Shown: positions 25,413-35,605, counted from the stretch's first letter. The stretch is 64,000 nt of DNA from Arcobacter vandammei (GCF_016106035.1 NZ_JADKPZ010000001.1:62001-126000), one strand, 5' to 3'. A program made the numbers and translations. The notes: a model not told the origin generated them from the letters alone.

Positions 25413-26158
25413 TTTAAATCCTCTTTATAAGTGATACAATCGGTAAGTTTATTGTACTCCATCTGCACCTCATTTAAACTTCTCTCTTGTCTTGCTTTAA
25501 AGCTATCCTCAAAAGTAAGCTCTTGTTTTAAAGGCTCTAAAGGTTCTATTTGTAAATACTTATCTTTTATCATATCAAGCCCAAAAAAGCTAAGCCAAAA
25601 ACTACCTCCAAGAAGAACAGCCAATATTGACAATTTTGTAATATGAGATTGTTGGGTATCTAAATCTTTTAAAGGTAAAACTAACTCTTCAATATCTCCT
25701 AAAGATTGAGCTATTATCTCCCTTTTCTCATTTTTTATATTTTGTTTTAAAATTACTTCAAGAGCTGCTCTAAATTTTGAGTTAATCACATAATAAAATT
25801 TATCTAACTCCCCTCCACTACTAAGCATTGTTATATGTTTTGAGATAAGTATAGATTTTATCATATCATCAGTTATAAAATTTGGATTTATCTTTGCACT
25901 ATAAATTGTTTTATGGTTAAACAAAATTACAAACTCTTCATCTGCTATATGAATTAAAAACTGATTTCTATCCAAATATTTTTTTGACAATAAGTTTAAA
26001 GAGTAAAACTTACTAGTATCCTCTTTTGGTAAATATGCACTATATTTCTTAAAAGCACTATATGTAAACATATTTTGAGAAGTTTCATACTCCTCATTTA
26101 CATAGAAATAATCACTCTCTTCTTTTGTGGCAAAATCAGTAATTGCTAGTCGTACCAT
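25409..26158 (-). CDS. PilM/GspL- or BfpC-like assembly protein
   Basis: A 249-residue protein with a cytoplasmic domain (residues 1-170) and one membrane helix (about 175-195, LSILAVLLGGSFWLSFFGLD), followed by a short helical periplasmic tail. Such bitopic proteins couple the secretion ATPase to the membrane platform in T2SS and type IVb pili. It overlaps the ATPase gene by 13 bp and the following PilN/O-like gene by 4 bp. Assigned by topology and context. Confidence 0.6.
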   Translation of the reverse strand: MVRLAITDFATKEESDYFYVNEEYETSQNMFTYSAFKKYSAYLPKEDTSKFYSLNLLSKKYLDRNQFLIHIADEEFVILFNHKTIYSAKINPNFITDDMIKSILISKHITMLSSGGELDKFYYVINSKFRAALEVILKQNIKNEKREIIAQSLGDIEELVLPLKDLDTQQSHITKLSILAVLLGGSFWLSFFGLDMIKDKYLQIEPLEPLKQELTFEDSFKARQERSLNEVQMEYNKLTDCITYKEDLK

Positions 26159-27843
26159 ACTTCTTCCCCTCTAATAATTGCTGTTGCATCTTCATGAGTT
26201 ATAAACCCAGCATGATATTGAGCCATTGCGGCTTTTTCAACAGTCATATACTCAGCAGGATTTTCAAAATCTCCACCATGCCCTAGTTTAAATCTTACAA
26301 CTTCTGCTATTGGAACTCTTCCTTTAAATCCTGTATGTCCACACTCATCACAACCAACTTTTTTATATCCACCCTTATCATCAGGAACACTACAAAACTT
26401 ACAAAGTTTTCTAACTAATCTTTGAGAAACAATTCCTCTTAAGTTATCTACAATATCCCCTTCATTAATTCCTAATGAGCTTGTCATCCTAGAAACCGTT
26501 GCAGGTGCTGAGTTGGTATGCATTGTTGAAAATACAAGCTGTCCTAAGTTAGAAGCATTTACAAGTTGAGCTGCTGTTTGAGGCTCTCTTGTCTCTCCAA
26601 TTAGAATAATATTTGAATCTTGTCTTAAAATATCAACAACTGCTTCAGGATAACCATATTTAAACTCTTCACTAGCACTTGCAAACTCAGATAAATCAAT
26701 TTGGAAGAAACTCTCATCAACATACTCAACAGGGTCTTCAATAGTAATAACATACTGTTGTTGTTTTGCAAGTTGTTGAAGTAAGGCATACATTAAGTGA
26801 GTTTTACCACTTCCAACTTGTCCTGTGATAAGAATCATTCCATTTGCATATTTTGAAAGGTTATTTAATATTCTTACAGTCTCTTCAGGGTAGTTAAGAC
26901 CTGAAAGATTATGAGAAACTACACCTTTTCCACCAATCATCCTCATAACCAAAGAGAAGTTTAGTTTTGAATTTATTAATCCAATCCTAAATTTGATATT
27001 TTTCTTAGCATAATCGTAGTTAATAACCCCATTTATCGACTCATAATCACTATCTTCTTGGTCAGCCATTGTTACAAGTCTTCTTTTGATTGTTTTTGCA
27101 ATAGCTATTGGCATAGTTCCCATATCTACTTTTATACCATCTATTCTAAACCACAATGAAGCATAACGGCTAGTTTTTTGAATATGTATATCAGAAGCTC
27201 CTAAAAGAATAGCTTGTCCCATTAACTTATCAAAATATTTATTTATCTCTTCATCATTTTCAACATCAGCAGTTGAGTTAAAAATAATTTCTCTATCTTC
27301 TCCAAATACTGAAGATAAAACACCCTCTCCTAGAACAACTATTTTTGTAAAATAGAACTTACTTAATACCTCAAAATCTAAGTTTACAACATCTCTAATT
27401 CCTAGAACTTTATTTTTATTTTTTATATCTTCAAGTGTGATAATATACATATTTGCACAAAGTTCTTGTTTCTTATCGTCCAAAAAGCTTGAAGTATCTT
27501 TATAATATTTAAGAAGTTCACTATAACTATCAAAATAGTCATAACCTAAACTTCTTACAAAACTTTCATATTTAGCTTCATTTGCTATTAAATCAGAAAA
27601 ACCACCTTTTAAATTATATTTGTTCTGTATCATAGTTTCAATCATTTCTGCTAAATGATTTGTATTATCTTGATCAGCACCTATAAGATGTTTAAATTTA
27701 CCCTTATATTTTTCTAAATAAACTTTATAATCAAACTCTTTAAATAACTTCTCAAAAGATTCTTTATTAAACTCAAACTTTTTGCTATTTTTTAGAAATT
27801 TAAATTCTGGCTTTTTTAGTTGCATTGAAAATTTATTAAACAC
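26146..27843 (-). CDS. GspE/PilB-family secretion ATPase of the pilus locus
   Basis: A 565-residue motor ATPase. It has an N-terminal domain (1-200), a GspE linker (AILLGASDIHIQKTSRYASL), Walker A ITGQVGSGKTH (about 340-350), an Asp box (TIEDPVEY), Walker B NIILIGETREPQTA, and a His box STMHTNSAPA. A tetracysteine zinc site follows (CKFC...CDEC, about 478-507), typical of GspE/PilB assembly ATPases. The GTG start at 27843 is preceded by GGAGG. This is the only such motor in the locus; no PilT-like second ATPase is seen. Confidence 0.93.
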   Translation of the reverse strand: MFNKFSMQLKKPEFKFLKNSKKFEFNKESFEKLFKEFDYKVYLEKYKGKFKHLIGADQDNTNHLAEMIETMIQNKYNLKGGFSDLIANEAKYESFVRSLGYDYFDSYSELLKYYKDTSSFLDDKKQELCANMYIITLEDIKNKNKVLGIRDVVNLDFEVLSKFYFTKIVVLGEGVLSSVFGEDREIIFNSTADVENDEEINKYFDKLMGQAILLGASDIHIQKTSRYASLWFRIDGIKVDMGTMPIAIAKTIKRRLVTMADQEDSDYESINGVINYDYAKKNIKFRIGLINSKLNFSLVMRMIGGKGVVSHNLSGLNYPEETVRILNNLSKYANGMILITGQVGSGKTHLMYALLQQLAKQQQYVITIEDPVEYVDESFFQIDLSEFASASEEFKYGYPEAVVDILRQDSNIILIGETREPQTAAQLVNASNLGQLVFSTMHTNSAPATVSRMTSSLGINEGDIVDNLRGIVSQRLVRKLCKFCSVPDDKGGYKKVGCDECGHTGFKGRVPIAEVVRFKLGHGGDFENPAEYMTVEKAAMAQYHAGFITHEDATAIIRGEEVWYD

Positions 27844-27854
27844 TATTAAGCCTC

Positions 27855-28871
27855 CTATTGATATAAAGTTTTAAATGTAAAGGTACTAATAACAAGGTTA
27901 ATAATATCAGAACCAACAACAACGGTAACTAGCATAGCTATCATCCAAAACAGAAACTTCCACTGTAAAACCATATAATCTATCTGCTTTTCATACATAG
28001 TATCACAAGTTTGATATAGCGCTTTTGTAACTTCAGAAAAACTTGTTTTACTAAGTTCTGATAGTTTTATATCAGCTGTTATAAGTGGTGGGAAATTGTA
28101 CTCTTCAAACATCACATAAAGTTTTTTATTTTTATTTATCATCACCGCTAAATCTCTAAAAAATGGTCTTAAACCCTCTTTGAAATAATCTTTAGATAAA
28201 ATCAAAGAGGTTTTATGAAATGAAATACCAGCACTAAGCATTCCATTTAAAATTCTAAATAAAAATCTTCCATCTGAATATGCTTGAGTTTTAAAAACTT
28301 TATACAACCACCCTGGCTTATATTTTTCAGTATATAAATATCCAAAAAAGATAAAAGCTGTAACAAAAATAGATATAGCTAAACCAATATAAGCAACATC
28401 ATAAGTAAAATAACCAGGTATTCCTAAAAACTGCTCAACATCTGGATTTAATTTTCTTAAAAGTATTAAATCTAATTGTAAAATATCGAGATATTTTATA
28501 AGCCCAAAAAATGTTCCTATAATAATAATCAAAGGGACAAAAATAGGATTTATCATTTTTGCTATTAAATTTGAATTCGCTTTTTTAAAAGATAAAACCA
28601 ATTTTAAACCATCAAGTGTACTTGTACTATTTACAACCAATGAAAACTGAAAGCTATTTAAAAACTTATGTTTAAATAAAATTCCCTCAAGATTTTGTTT
28701 CCCAATTTCCATATCTTTAATTGCAGCAAGAAGTCTTTTTTTAAATTTTGTCTCTTTACTTATTTGTTCACTATAAAGCAATAAAGCTCTTCTAGTATTT
28801 GAACCATTTTCAAGTTTTGTAACAAGATAATCTAGTAAAAACTGCTCATACGGGTCGGCAAATAGTTGCAT
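27855..28871 (-). CDS. GspF/PilC-family inner-membrane platform protein (type IVb-like)
   Basis: A 338-residue protein with two GspF-like helical domains and three to four membrane helices (about 108-128, 155-175, 310-330). The positions and the LFRILNGMLSAGISFHKTSLIL motif match the T2SSF family. It forms the membrane platform on which the ATPase acts. It sits 3 bp after the secretin stop, and the ATPase gene follows. Confidence 0.8.
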   Translation of the reverse strand: MQLFADPYEQFLLDYLVTKLENGSNTRRALLLYSEQISKETKFKKRLLAAIKDMEIGKQNLEGILFKHKFLNSFQFSLVVNSTSTLDGLKLVLSFKKANSNLIAKMINPIFVPLIIIIGTFFGLIKYLDILQLDLILLRKLNPDVEQFLGIPGYFTYDVAYIGLAISIFVTAFIFFGYLYTEKYKPGWLYKVFKTQAYSDGRFLFRILNGMLSAGISFHKTSLILSKDYFKEGLRPFFRDLAVMINKNKKLYVMFEEYNFPPLITADIKLSELSKTSFSEVTKALYQTCDTMYEKQIDYMVLQWKFLFWMIAMLVTVVVGSDIINLVISTFTFKTLYQ

Positions 28872-28874
28872 ATT

Positions 28875-30542
28875 TTAGAAACCTTTTATCTCTTTTAGAG
28901 TAATCACATAAACAATTTCTCTTCTAACATACGATTTGGAATCTGTTCCACCAATAGCAAAACTCTCTATTGGAACTATTCCATTATAAAGTTTTGCATC
29001 ATCATGCACTATTATAGAACCTACAATAGAAGTTTCACCTAATTTAACCTCTTTTGATACATTATAACTTTGGTCATTGTATTGTGGAAGTTGAATTGTT
29101 GTTCCATCTACACTTACCTCTTTAAATGAGATTAATTTTTTAATTGTTGGTGCTATATTTAAAAATATTTTATCTCTTGATATTTTTGCCATAGCTGTAA
29201 TAGAAGTTCCCTCTTTTAAAGTATTAACTGTAACATCAGAAGTTCTCTCTTTTGTATCTGCATCTCTTGTTGTCTCTATCTTTTCAACATAATCAGTATT
29301 ATCTGTAATTGCTTGAACTGTAGGAATATTATTCTTCAAAACTATCATATTTTTACTATAATTTAGCATTTTTCCTATTTCATTTTTTGAATCAGCAAGC
29401 ATTCTTAAAGTTCTAGCAGCATTTACAGTTTCAAAGCCTAAAGCTCCAGTATCTTCAACTGCAAGAGGTCCAACATTCCAAGAAGTTCCATCTCCTGTTC
29501 TAGCAAAATCAGCTCCTAAAATACCAAAACTTCTGCTTTTATTTAATAATACTTCAATTCTCTCAAACTCAATAATAGCCTCTTTCGCAAAACTAGCTTC
29601 ATATGCTTTTGCTAAAGTTCTTACTGCATTTTCTATACTTTTTGTAGATTTTAGAAATATAAGCCCACTTGCTTTATCTATATGATAAGATGAAATTTTA
29701 TCTGTTGAGATTATATTTTTTAGCATTTTATCAAGCTCTTCGTATAAAACAATAGAAGATTTATTCTCTATTTTACTCTCTCCTCCACTTGTCTCTTGAT
29801 TTGAAGTTTGGCTAGATGAACTCATATCAAGTAGTGGGATATTAAGCTCAATAACCACATCTTTATACCTGCTTATATTTATAGCCTCTTTATCATAATC
29901 AATATCTACATAAACATCTTTTGATTGAGCTAGTGAGTTTAAAGCATCTTGTAAATCTCTTGAGCTAATTTGAACTATACTATTTTGGAAATCATCTCTA
30001 TTTTCAATAAAACTTCCAATATTTACCTCATAACCACTCTCAACAGTTATAAGCCTTATTAACTCTTCAACACTAATTTGCCCGTCAAGATTAAATGGAA
30101 TTGATTTTATTGATCTTTTTTTTCTTTCACTTGAATTTAATATTTTTACTAAATACATCTGTCCATTTTGTTCAACCGTAAGAGATTTATCTAAAACAGC
30201 ATTTAAATAGTTATTTAAGTCCTCAAAGCTAGAGAGTTTTATTCTACTTTTTGGAACTAAAATATCACTACTTTTTAGAAAATATATATTTCCATCTATC
30301 ATTTCAAGCTCTTTTAAAATATCACCTAAAGATTTATCATCTATTACAGAAATATAAGATTTTTGTATATCTACCTCATCTACTAAGCTATTGGAATATG
30401 ATTTTTGTATTCCTGAATAATCTTTTTTATCCAAAGATTTTTTTGTATTCTCTATCATATCTTCATGAAAACTTTTTGGGCTACAACCAGAAAATAGTAA
30501 TATAGCTGTAGATATTGTAATTAAACTCTTAAACTCTCTCAA
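28875..30542 (-). CDS. Lipoprotein secretin of a type IVb pilus/T2SS-like system
   Basis: A 555-residue outer-membrane channel protein with signal and lipobox (LLFSGC, Cys20). It has N-domains (about 50-330, including ISVEELIRLITVESGYEVNI and a Ser/Gln-rich break near 245-265) and a C-terminal secretin domain (about 335-550, IEFERIEVLLNKSRSFGI...; GETSIVGSIIVHDD; RREIVYVITLKEIKG). A secretin that is itself a lipoprotein is typical of type IVb pili such as BfpB and PilN of R64. Confidence 0.88.
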   Translation of the reverse strand: MREFKSLITISTAILLFSGCSPKSFHEDMIENTKKSLDKKDYSGIQKSYSNSLVDEVDIQKSYISVIDDKSLGDILKELEMIDGNIYFLKSSDILVPKSRIKLSSFEDLNNYLNAVLDKSLTVEQNGQMYLVKILNSSERKKRSIKSIPFNLDGQISVEELIRLITVESGYEVNIGSFIENRDDFQNSIVQISSRDLQDALNSLAQSKDVYVDIDYDKEAINISRYKDVVIELNIPLLDMSSSSQTSNQETSGGESKIENKSSIVLYEELDKMLKNIISTDKISSYHIDKASGLIFLKSTKSIENAVRTLAKAYEASFAKEAIIEFERIEVLLNKSRSFGILGADFARTGDGTSWNVGPLAVEDTGALGFETVNAARTLRMLADSKNEIGKMLNYSKNMIVLKNNIPTVQAITDNTDYVEKIETTRDADTKERTSDVTVNTLKEGTSITAMAKISRDKIFLNIAPTIKKLISFKEVSVDGTTIQLPQYNDQSYNVSKEVKLGETSIVGSIIVHDDAKLYNGIVPIESFAIGGTDSKSYVRREIVYVITLKEIKGF

Positions 30543-30551
30543 ATCTCTTCC

Positions 30552-33500
30552 TTATTTAAACTTAAAATCATAATCAAATCCACTTATATATGTTGGGTAT
30601 TTTAAAAATAAATTACCAGCATTGTTATAATTATCATAAGCCATTTGGTTCATATTTTCACTCTCTTGTGTTATAAACAGTTTATTCACACTTGGTATTT
30701 TACTTATATCATATAAACCTGTATTTAGTATTGGTAAACTTCTTCCTACATTTCCCCAACAATATAGTTGGGATTTTACTCCAATACCTGTTTTTGCACA
30801 GATGAAAGGTTGTTCTGAAGATGATGAACCTCCAGAACCACCACTAGAATTTGTAGTGTATTCAAATTTTATATTATCTATTCCCCAAGACATCATATTG
30901 TTAGAAGTACTTGACTCAACATGCCTATCATTATATCTATTAAATGCTCCAAATCCTATTTTTACATTTCCGTATTCATCAAGTATAACTTCTCTTTCAA
31001 CTTTTACTTTTAAATCTTTTTTTGAAGCTGTATTTGGAATTGTAATTTCTGTTTTATTATTATAACTTGCATGATTTCTTGCATCATAAATTGTCTCTTT
31101 AATCTCATTAATAAATAAGTATAGAGCATCGTTGTCATCAGAGTATTGATAAGAATTAAACTTCCAGTTATCAATTATGTATGCATCAAAAGTTAATTTT
31201 ACTTTTTTACCAGCATAATTACTTCCAAAGCTAAACACTTTATATACTTGCTCATTTCCCTCATTTCCACCAAAATATGTGTATTGACCTTGGACTCTTC
31301 CAAATCTACCTAAAAATTTACTATTAATTCCACCATCAAATATTGGATATGTCTTATATATATCTTTATAACTACTATCACTTTGAATAGGTCCTCTAGG
31401 AATAATCCAAGAATCATATTTATTATTTTCAAAATCTTCTATATATTCACCATTTATAAATAGTGTATTATCTATTTTCTTACTTATTCTTACATTATCT
31501 ATAGCATAAAATTCATCATTAACATCATCATTAAACATAGCTCCAAAACCTAACTTAATCTTTCCATTGTTATCGGCTTTGGTTGTAAGTTCATAATAAT
31601 GTTTTTTACCATAATTATAATTTGAATTTACATCAACTGTTATTGATGTTCCTTGATGGGTATCTTTTGTAACCCAAGTTCCATTTACCTGATAATCTCC
31701 AAACATATCACTTCTTACTAAATTATCATTTATAAATATAAAAAAGCTATCTATACCTGTATAACTAGGATTATCTGCATCCCAGCTTCCTATTGCAAAC
31801 ATATCAAAAGAGATTTTTACATTTTGGTTTGCAAAAGAACTGCCTAAACTATACTCTTTAAAGAGGCTTTGTTTAGGAGGATTCCATGTAACAGTATCTG
31901 TATTATTTTTACCAAATAATCCTAGTACATATGAATTATCTACTTTGTTTTGTGTTATTGCAGTTTGCGTACTACCACTTTTATCTAAATATTTCCAACC
32001 ATTTTCTGAACTTTCAAAGTCCTCAAAACTATCAACCCCATAATCTATTTGATTATCTAAATGTGATTTAAACACCCCAATATTAGTAAAACTAGCACTA
32101 GTTATATCTTCTCCATCACTATTTTGACCAGTTTCTAATCTATTTAAATAAGCTAAAGAGTCTGTAAAAAGCTTATTTTCATCACTACCACAATTACCAC
32201 CACTCATTGTTTTACATTTTAAAAAGTTATTTTGACTACTAAGTTCTTTTAACTCACTCTTTTGGTTTATATATGGTGTTTTATTATCATAATATACAAT
32301 AACTTCAATTTCATCTTCTGAATTTTTTGTAAAATCACTCAAACCATTATTACTATTTATATATACAAACTTACCATTTACATTTGCTTCTTTTAGCACA
32401 AAAGTTCTACTTTGTACTTGTATATCTTCTTGATATTTAGTACTACTTATTTGTGTTGGTTTATATAAAGTACCTTTTGGTGTCTCTCCCCAAATATAAA
32501 AATAGTTGTCATTATCCAAAGCCCCAAACATTTTTGCATCTCTTGTGGCTACTATTTGCTTAAAATTTATATCTTGCAATCCATTACTTGCTATATTTAT
32601 CTGTACAGGTGTAGTTTCTGTTATATTTTCGTCATTAGAGTTTATTCCCAAAGCACCTTTTGTATTTTTACCAAACACATATAAATCTTTTCTCCCTACA
32701 TCACTCTTATGTCCAAGAACCAAAGTAGTATCTTCAAGCATTGCAATATCTGTTAAAAATATTGGGTTTTTATTACTAGCTACTTCACCTTTATCTTGTG
32801 CAAAAAACTTATGCTTACTTAAAATTGAAGTTGTAGTTTCACTATTTGGTTTTGAACTATATGGTTTTTCAAAATAGTTCCAATCCAAAAGTCCATTACA
32901 ATATAAATCTCCACCAATCTTTGTAGTTTTTCCTAATTTTTCTTCAGTAAAAATAGGAGAAACTCCACAAACATTTTTACTATTCATTCCAATTTTCTCA
33001 AATTTTACTCTATATATTGAGTTATACCAAGATTTACTTATAATATCTAAACTATCTCCGCTACTAGAAACAGGATTTTCCAATGCAACTTTTAGCATAA
33101 CAGGAGTGTTTATAAAATCTGGTTTCAAACTTGTATCAAGTTGCCCATAGCTCTCTATTCCTGCTTTTTTATATTTATTATCTCCCCAACAAAAAACATC
33201 TCCATAAGCCAAGTAACATCCACCAAAAGTTCTAATAATCAAATCTTTTCCTTGTGGAATATAGTTTATCATTTGCTCTGATAAATCTTGATCACTATTA
33301 CTATTCCCACCTGCTGCTTTTCCTGTAAAAATACTAACCCAACCAGACTCTGTTTCACTATCAAAATAGTACTCTTCCCAAGAGCCATTATCTAGTTTTA
33401 CATAAGCTCTATCCCCAATATTACCTCTAATAATTCTTAAATCACTAGCATCTTCCAAATACAAAGGAGCTTTTTGGTAAACATCTATATGTGTTGGTAT

Positions 33501-34103
33501 TCCTGTATTTACATTTGCTTTGCAATATTTATAAACTAAATCTTTTCCTTTTAACTCATAAAAATATTTATTTGTATCTGTACATTTTTTATTTGAAAGA
33601 AGAATTAAATCACCATTATTTAATTTTTCAACTATATTTTTCTGGATATTTGAATAAGCTACTTGAGTCCCTTTTGTAAGATTTGCTTTTAGTGTATTTG
33701 TATTACTGTTGTTTGAAGGAGCAACAGTATTTACTCTAAAAATAGAATCTGTATAGATATTGTAAGCATATTTTAAATCAGAATTAAAATCTGCATCAAC
33801 TAAAACTATTCCTTGTATAAAGATATTGTTATTTGCATCAAAACTTACAATCAAATCTTTATTTAGAAAAGGAGATTTTTTATCAAAATTTACTAAGTAT
33901 TTTCCATCTTCTAGTATTTTCCAGTCAAGAACTCCATCCTTTTTTGGTAATTTACCATTTTCCACAATATATCTATTAATCGCAAGAGATAAAAATTCCT
34001 CTTTTTGTATCAAAGATTTTATATTATTTAAAATATGTTCTTTTGGTAAGTTTGAAGAAAAAGCAAAATTAAAGCATAAAATAAAAGCTAGAACTATTCT
34101 CAT
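30552..34103 (-). CDS. Giant exported protein: RCC1-like repeats plus two jelly-roll-like modules
   Basis: 1183 residues with signal peptide (1-16). The N-terminal module (SLIQKEEFLSLAINRYIV, NGKLPKKDG) is shared with the 22564-24924 product. About 280-600 carries WG-type RCC1-like motifs (VFCWGDNKYKKAG, LYVFGKNTKGALG, FYIWGE). Then come two tandem modules of about 190 residues (about 690-880 and 885-1082). Each starts DFE and contains LG-FG, FSFGS/YSLGS, FINE/FIND, KLGFGA/KIGFGA and IDNVRI/IDNIKF, a carbohydrate-binding jelly-roll pattern. A Gly/Ser linker leads to a C-terminal LYCWG and KYPTYISGFDYDFKFK. Probably a surface adhesin of the pilus; function unproven. Confidence 0.72.
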   Translation of the reverse strand: MRIVLAFILCFNFAFSSNLPKEHILNNIKSLIQKEEFLSLAINRYIVENGKLPKKDGVLDWKILEDGKYLVNFDKKSPFLNKDLIVSFDANNNIFIQGIVLVDADFNSDLKYAYNIYTDSIFRVNTVAPSNNSNTNTLKANLTKGTQVAYSNIQKNIVEKLNNGDLILLSNKKCTDTNKYFYELKGKDLVYKYCKANVNTGIPTHIDVYQKAPLYLEDASDLRIIRGNIGDRAYVKLDNGSWEEYYFDSETESGWVSIFTGKAAGGNSNSDQDLSEQMINYIPQGKDLIIRTFGGCYLAYGDVFCWGDNKYKKAGIESYGQLDTSLKPDFINTPVMLKVALENPVSSSGDSLDIISKSWYNSIYRVKFEKIGMNSKNVCGVSPIFTEEKLGKTTKIGGDLYCNGLLDWNYFEKPYSSKPNSETTTSILSKHKFFAQDKGEVASNKNPIFLTDIAMLEDTTLVLGHKSDVGRKDLYVFGKNTKGALGINSNDENITETTPVQINIASNGLQDINFKQIVATRDAKMFGALDNDNYFYIWGETPKGTLYKPTQISSTKYQEDIQVQSRTFVLKEANVNGKFVYINSNNGLSDFTKNSEDEIEVIVYYDNKTPYINQKSELKELSSQNNFLKCKTMSGGNCGSDENKLFTDSLAYLNRLETGQNSDGEDITSASFTNIGVFKSHLDNQIDYGVDSFEDFESSENGWKYLDKSGSTQTAITQNKVDNSYVLGLFGKNNTDTVTWNPPKQSLFKEYSLGSSFANQNVKISFDMFAIGSWDADNPSYTGIDSFFIFINDNLVRSDMFGDYQVNGTWVTKDTHQGTSITVDVNSNYNYGKKHYYELTTKADNNGKIKLGFGAMFNDDVNDEFYAIDNVRISKKIDNTLFINGEYIEDFENNKYDSWIIPRGPIQSDSSYKDIYKTYPIFDGGINSKFLGRFGRVQGQYTYFGGNEGNEQVYKVFSFGSNYAGKKVKLTFDAYIIDNWKFNSYQYSDDNDALYLFINEIKETIYDARNHASYNNKTEITIPNTASKKDLKVKVEREVILDEYGNVKIGFGAFNRYNDRHVESSTSNNMMSWGIDNIKFEYTTNSSGGSGGSSSSEQPFICAKTGIGVKSQLYCWGNVGRSLPILNTGLYDISKIPSVNKLFITQESENMNQMAYDNYNNAGNLFLKYPTYISGFDYDFKFK

Positions 34104-34885
34104 TTTACTTCCTTTATCTCATTATTAAGTCTAATATGTCTTTTCTCTTTTCCAAAAATATATGCTCCAACTCTTAGATTTTTTAATTTATTATTTGCTT
34201 TAGAAATATCTAAAAATGTACTCTCTACATTACTAACAGTTACATCACCTTGCTCGAAATCTCTTAAATTATAAGCTATAAAATCACTACCTATCATATA
34301 TTTTATAACATTTAGGTTTTTTGGTTCAACACAATATTTACCATTTTCACTATTTCCACAAGTTTGATTTATTGATTTTTTGATTATTGTTGCACCACTT
34401 TTTAAGATATTATAAATATTTTGTGCTTCTTTTGATTTTAATCTAAATTCAACATATGAGTTTGTAAATGTTGAATTTTTTCTATCGTTATCATCTATAT
34501 AAATTGTTGTAAAATCTCTATATAAATCTCTTTTATATAACTGTACTATGTAGTTATCTTCGCCAGTTGCTTTGTCTTTTGCTATATATTGTGCTTTTTT
34601 TATAGCAAATTTTAGTTTTAGTTCATTTGTAGTAAAAAAATCGATCTCATCTCCAAAACTATTTTTATGAAGAAAACTCTCTCCTAAATAGTTTTTTGTT
34701 TTTAAATTAGCAAGAGTTGGGATTTTAAACTCATTTAAAAGATATTTTTCATAATTTCTCGCTATTGCCTCTTCTATTTCTATAATATTTTGAATATTTA
34801 AAACATTCTGTTTTTGTAAAATTAAACTTTCATTTGCAAAAGAAGAGATAAAAAATATGAGTAAAATAAAAACCTTTTTCATCAT
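34100..34885 (-). CDS. Exported protein of the pilus locus, shared N-terminal module
   Basis: 261 residues with signal peptide (MMKKVFILLIFFISSFA). Residues about 28-75 (NIQNIIEIEEAIARNYEKYL, FKIPT, NSFGDEI) match the N-terminal module of both RCC1-like proteins. The rest is beta-rich with one cysteine pair (CGNSENGKYC). It overlaps both neighbours by 4 bp. Likely a minor pseudopilin-like or chaperone-like partner; no family recognised. Confidence 0.6.
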   Translation of the reverse strand: MMKKVFILLIFFISSFANESLILQKQNVLNIQNIIEIEEAIARNYEKYLLNEFKIPTLANLKTKNYLGESFLHKNSFGDEIDFFTTNELKLKFAIKKAQYIAKDKATGEDNYIVQLYKRDLYRDFTTIYIDDNDRKNSTFTNSYVEFRLKSKEAQNIYNILKSGATIIKKSINQTCGNSENGKYCVEPKNLNVIKYMIGSDFIAYNLRDFEQGDVTVSNVESTFLDISKANNKLKNLRVGAYIFGKEKRHIRLNNEIKEVK

Positions 34886-35604
34886 TGTAATGCCTTTACA
34901 CCTTCAGTGGTTTTTACAAATTTATCTCCCTCTTTATCATAGATTAATACACCATTTTTAATTATAGAAAACACTTTCTCATCAGCAATATTTGTTGTAG
35001 TAGATACTATATAAGGACCATTTTCAAAATTTTCAATAGTATAAGCTACGGTAAAATTATTTGGTCTTTGTTCATTTGTAAAAGTATCAAGTTTTCTCTC
35101 TTTTACATCTATATAAATTGTGTTATTCTCACGACAAGTAGTAGCTGAATTAATAATGCTTGGACACTCTTGAATAGAATTTAAGTTTTTTAATCCTAAT
35201 AAACTTACAATATGTTTAGCAAAAGCACTTTCCAAAGTAAAATGGACTTTACCTTGCACTACAAAAGTTCTATCTCTATACATATTACTTTCATATATTT
35301 TTTTATACTCATCTGTTGTAGTAGATTTTATTCCATAATCTAAATTCAAATTTGTATTTAATCCTTGATTTGCTACTGCTACACTAGAACTTGCATTTTT
35401 TGTTTGAATTAATTTTGAAAAGTTTGTATCAACTAAAGTTGGGATTTTGTAAAATATTAAAATATACTCTTCATAAGCATTTGCGACACTCTCTTCATAA
35501 GCTATTTGTTCTTGAATTTCATTTAAAATAGTCTGTTTTTCAGAAAATGTTTCTGAAAATAAAAAAATATTTAAAGATAAAAGTATTAAAACAATTTTTT
35601 TCAT
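34882..35604 (-). CDS. Exported protein of the pilus locus, paralogue of the 34100-34885 product
   Basis: 240 residues with signal peptide (residues 1-18). The helix QIAYEESVANAYEEYILI followed by YKIPT repeats the shared module. A later segment, IYESNMYRDRTFVV, corresponds to QLYKRDLYRDFTTIYI in the next protein, so the two are paralogues throughout. A single likely disulfide is visible (CPSIINSATTC). The start follows the upstream stop by one base. Function unknown. Confidence 0.6.
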   Translation of the reverse strand: MKKIVLILLSLNIFLFSETFSEKQTILNEIQEQIAYEESVANAYEEYILIFYKIPTLVDTNFSKLIQTKNASSSVAVANQGLNTNLNLDYGIKSTTTDEYKKIYESNMYRDRTFVVQGKVHFTLESAFAKHIVSLLGLKNLNSIQECPSIINSATTCRENNTIYIDVKERKLDTFTNEQRPNNFTVAYTIENFENGPYIVSTTTNIADEKVFSIIKNGVLIYDKEGDKFVKTTEGVKALQ

Positions 35605-35605
35605 A

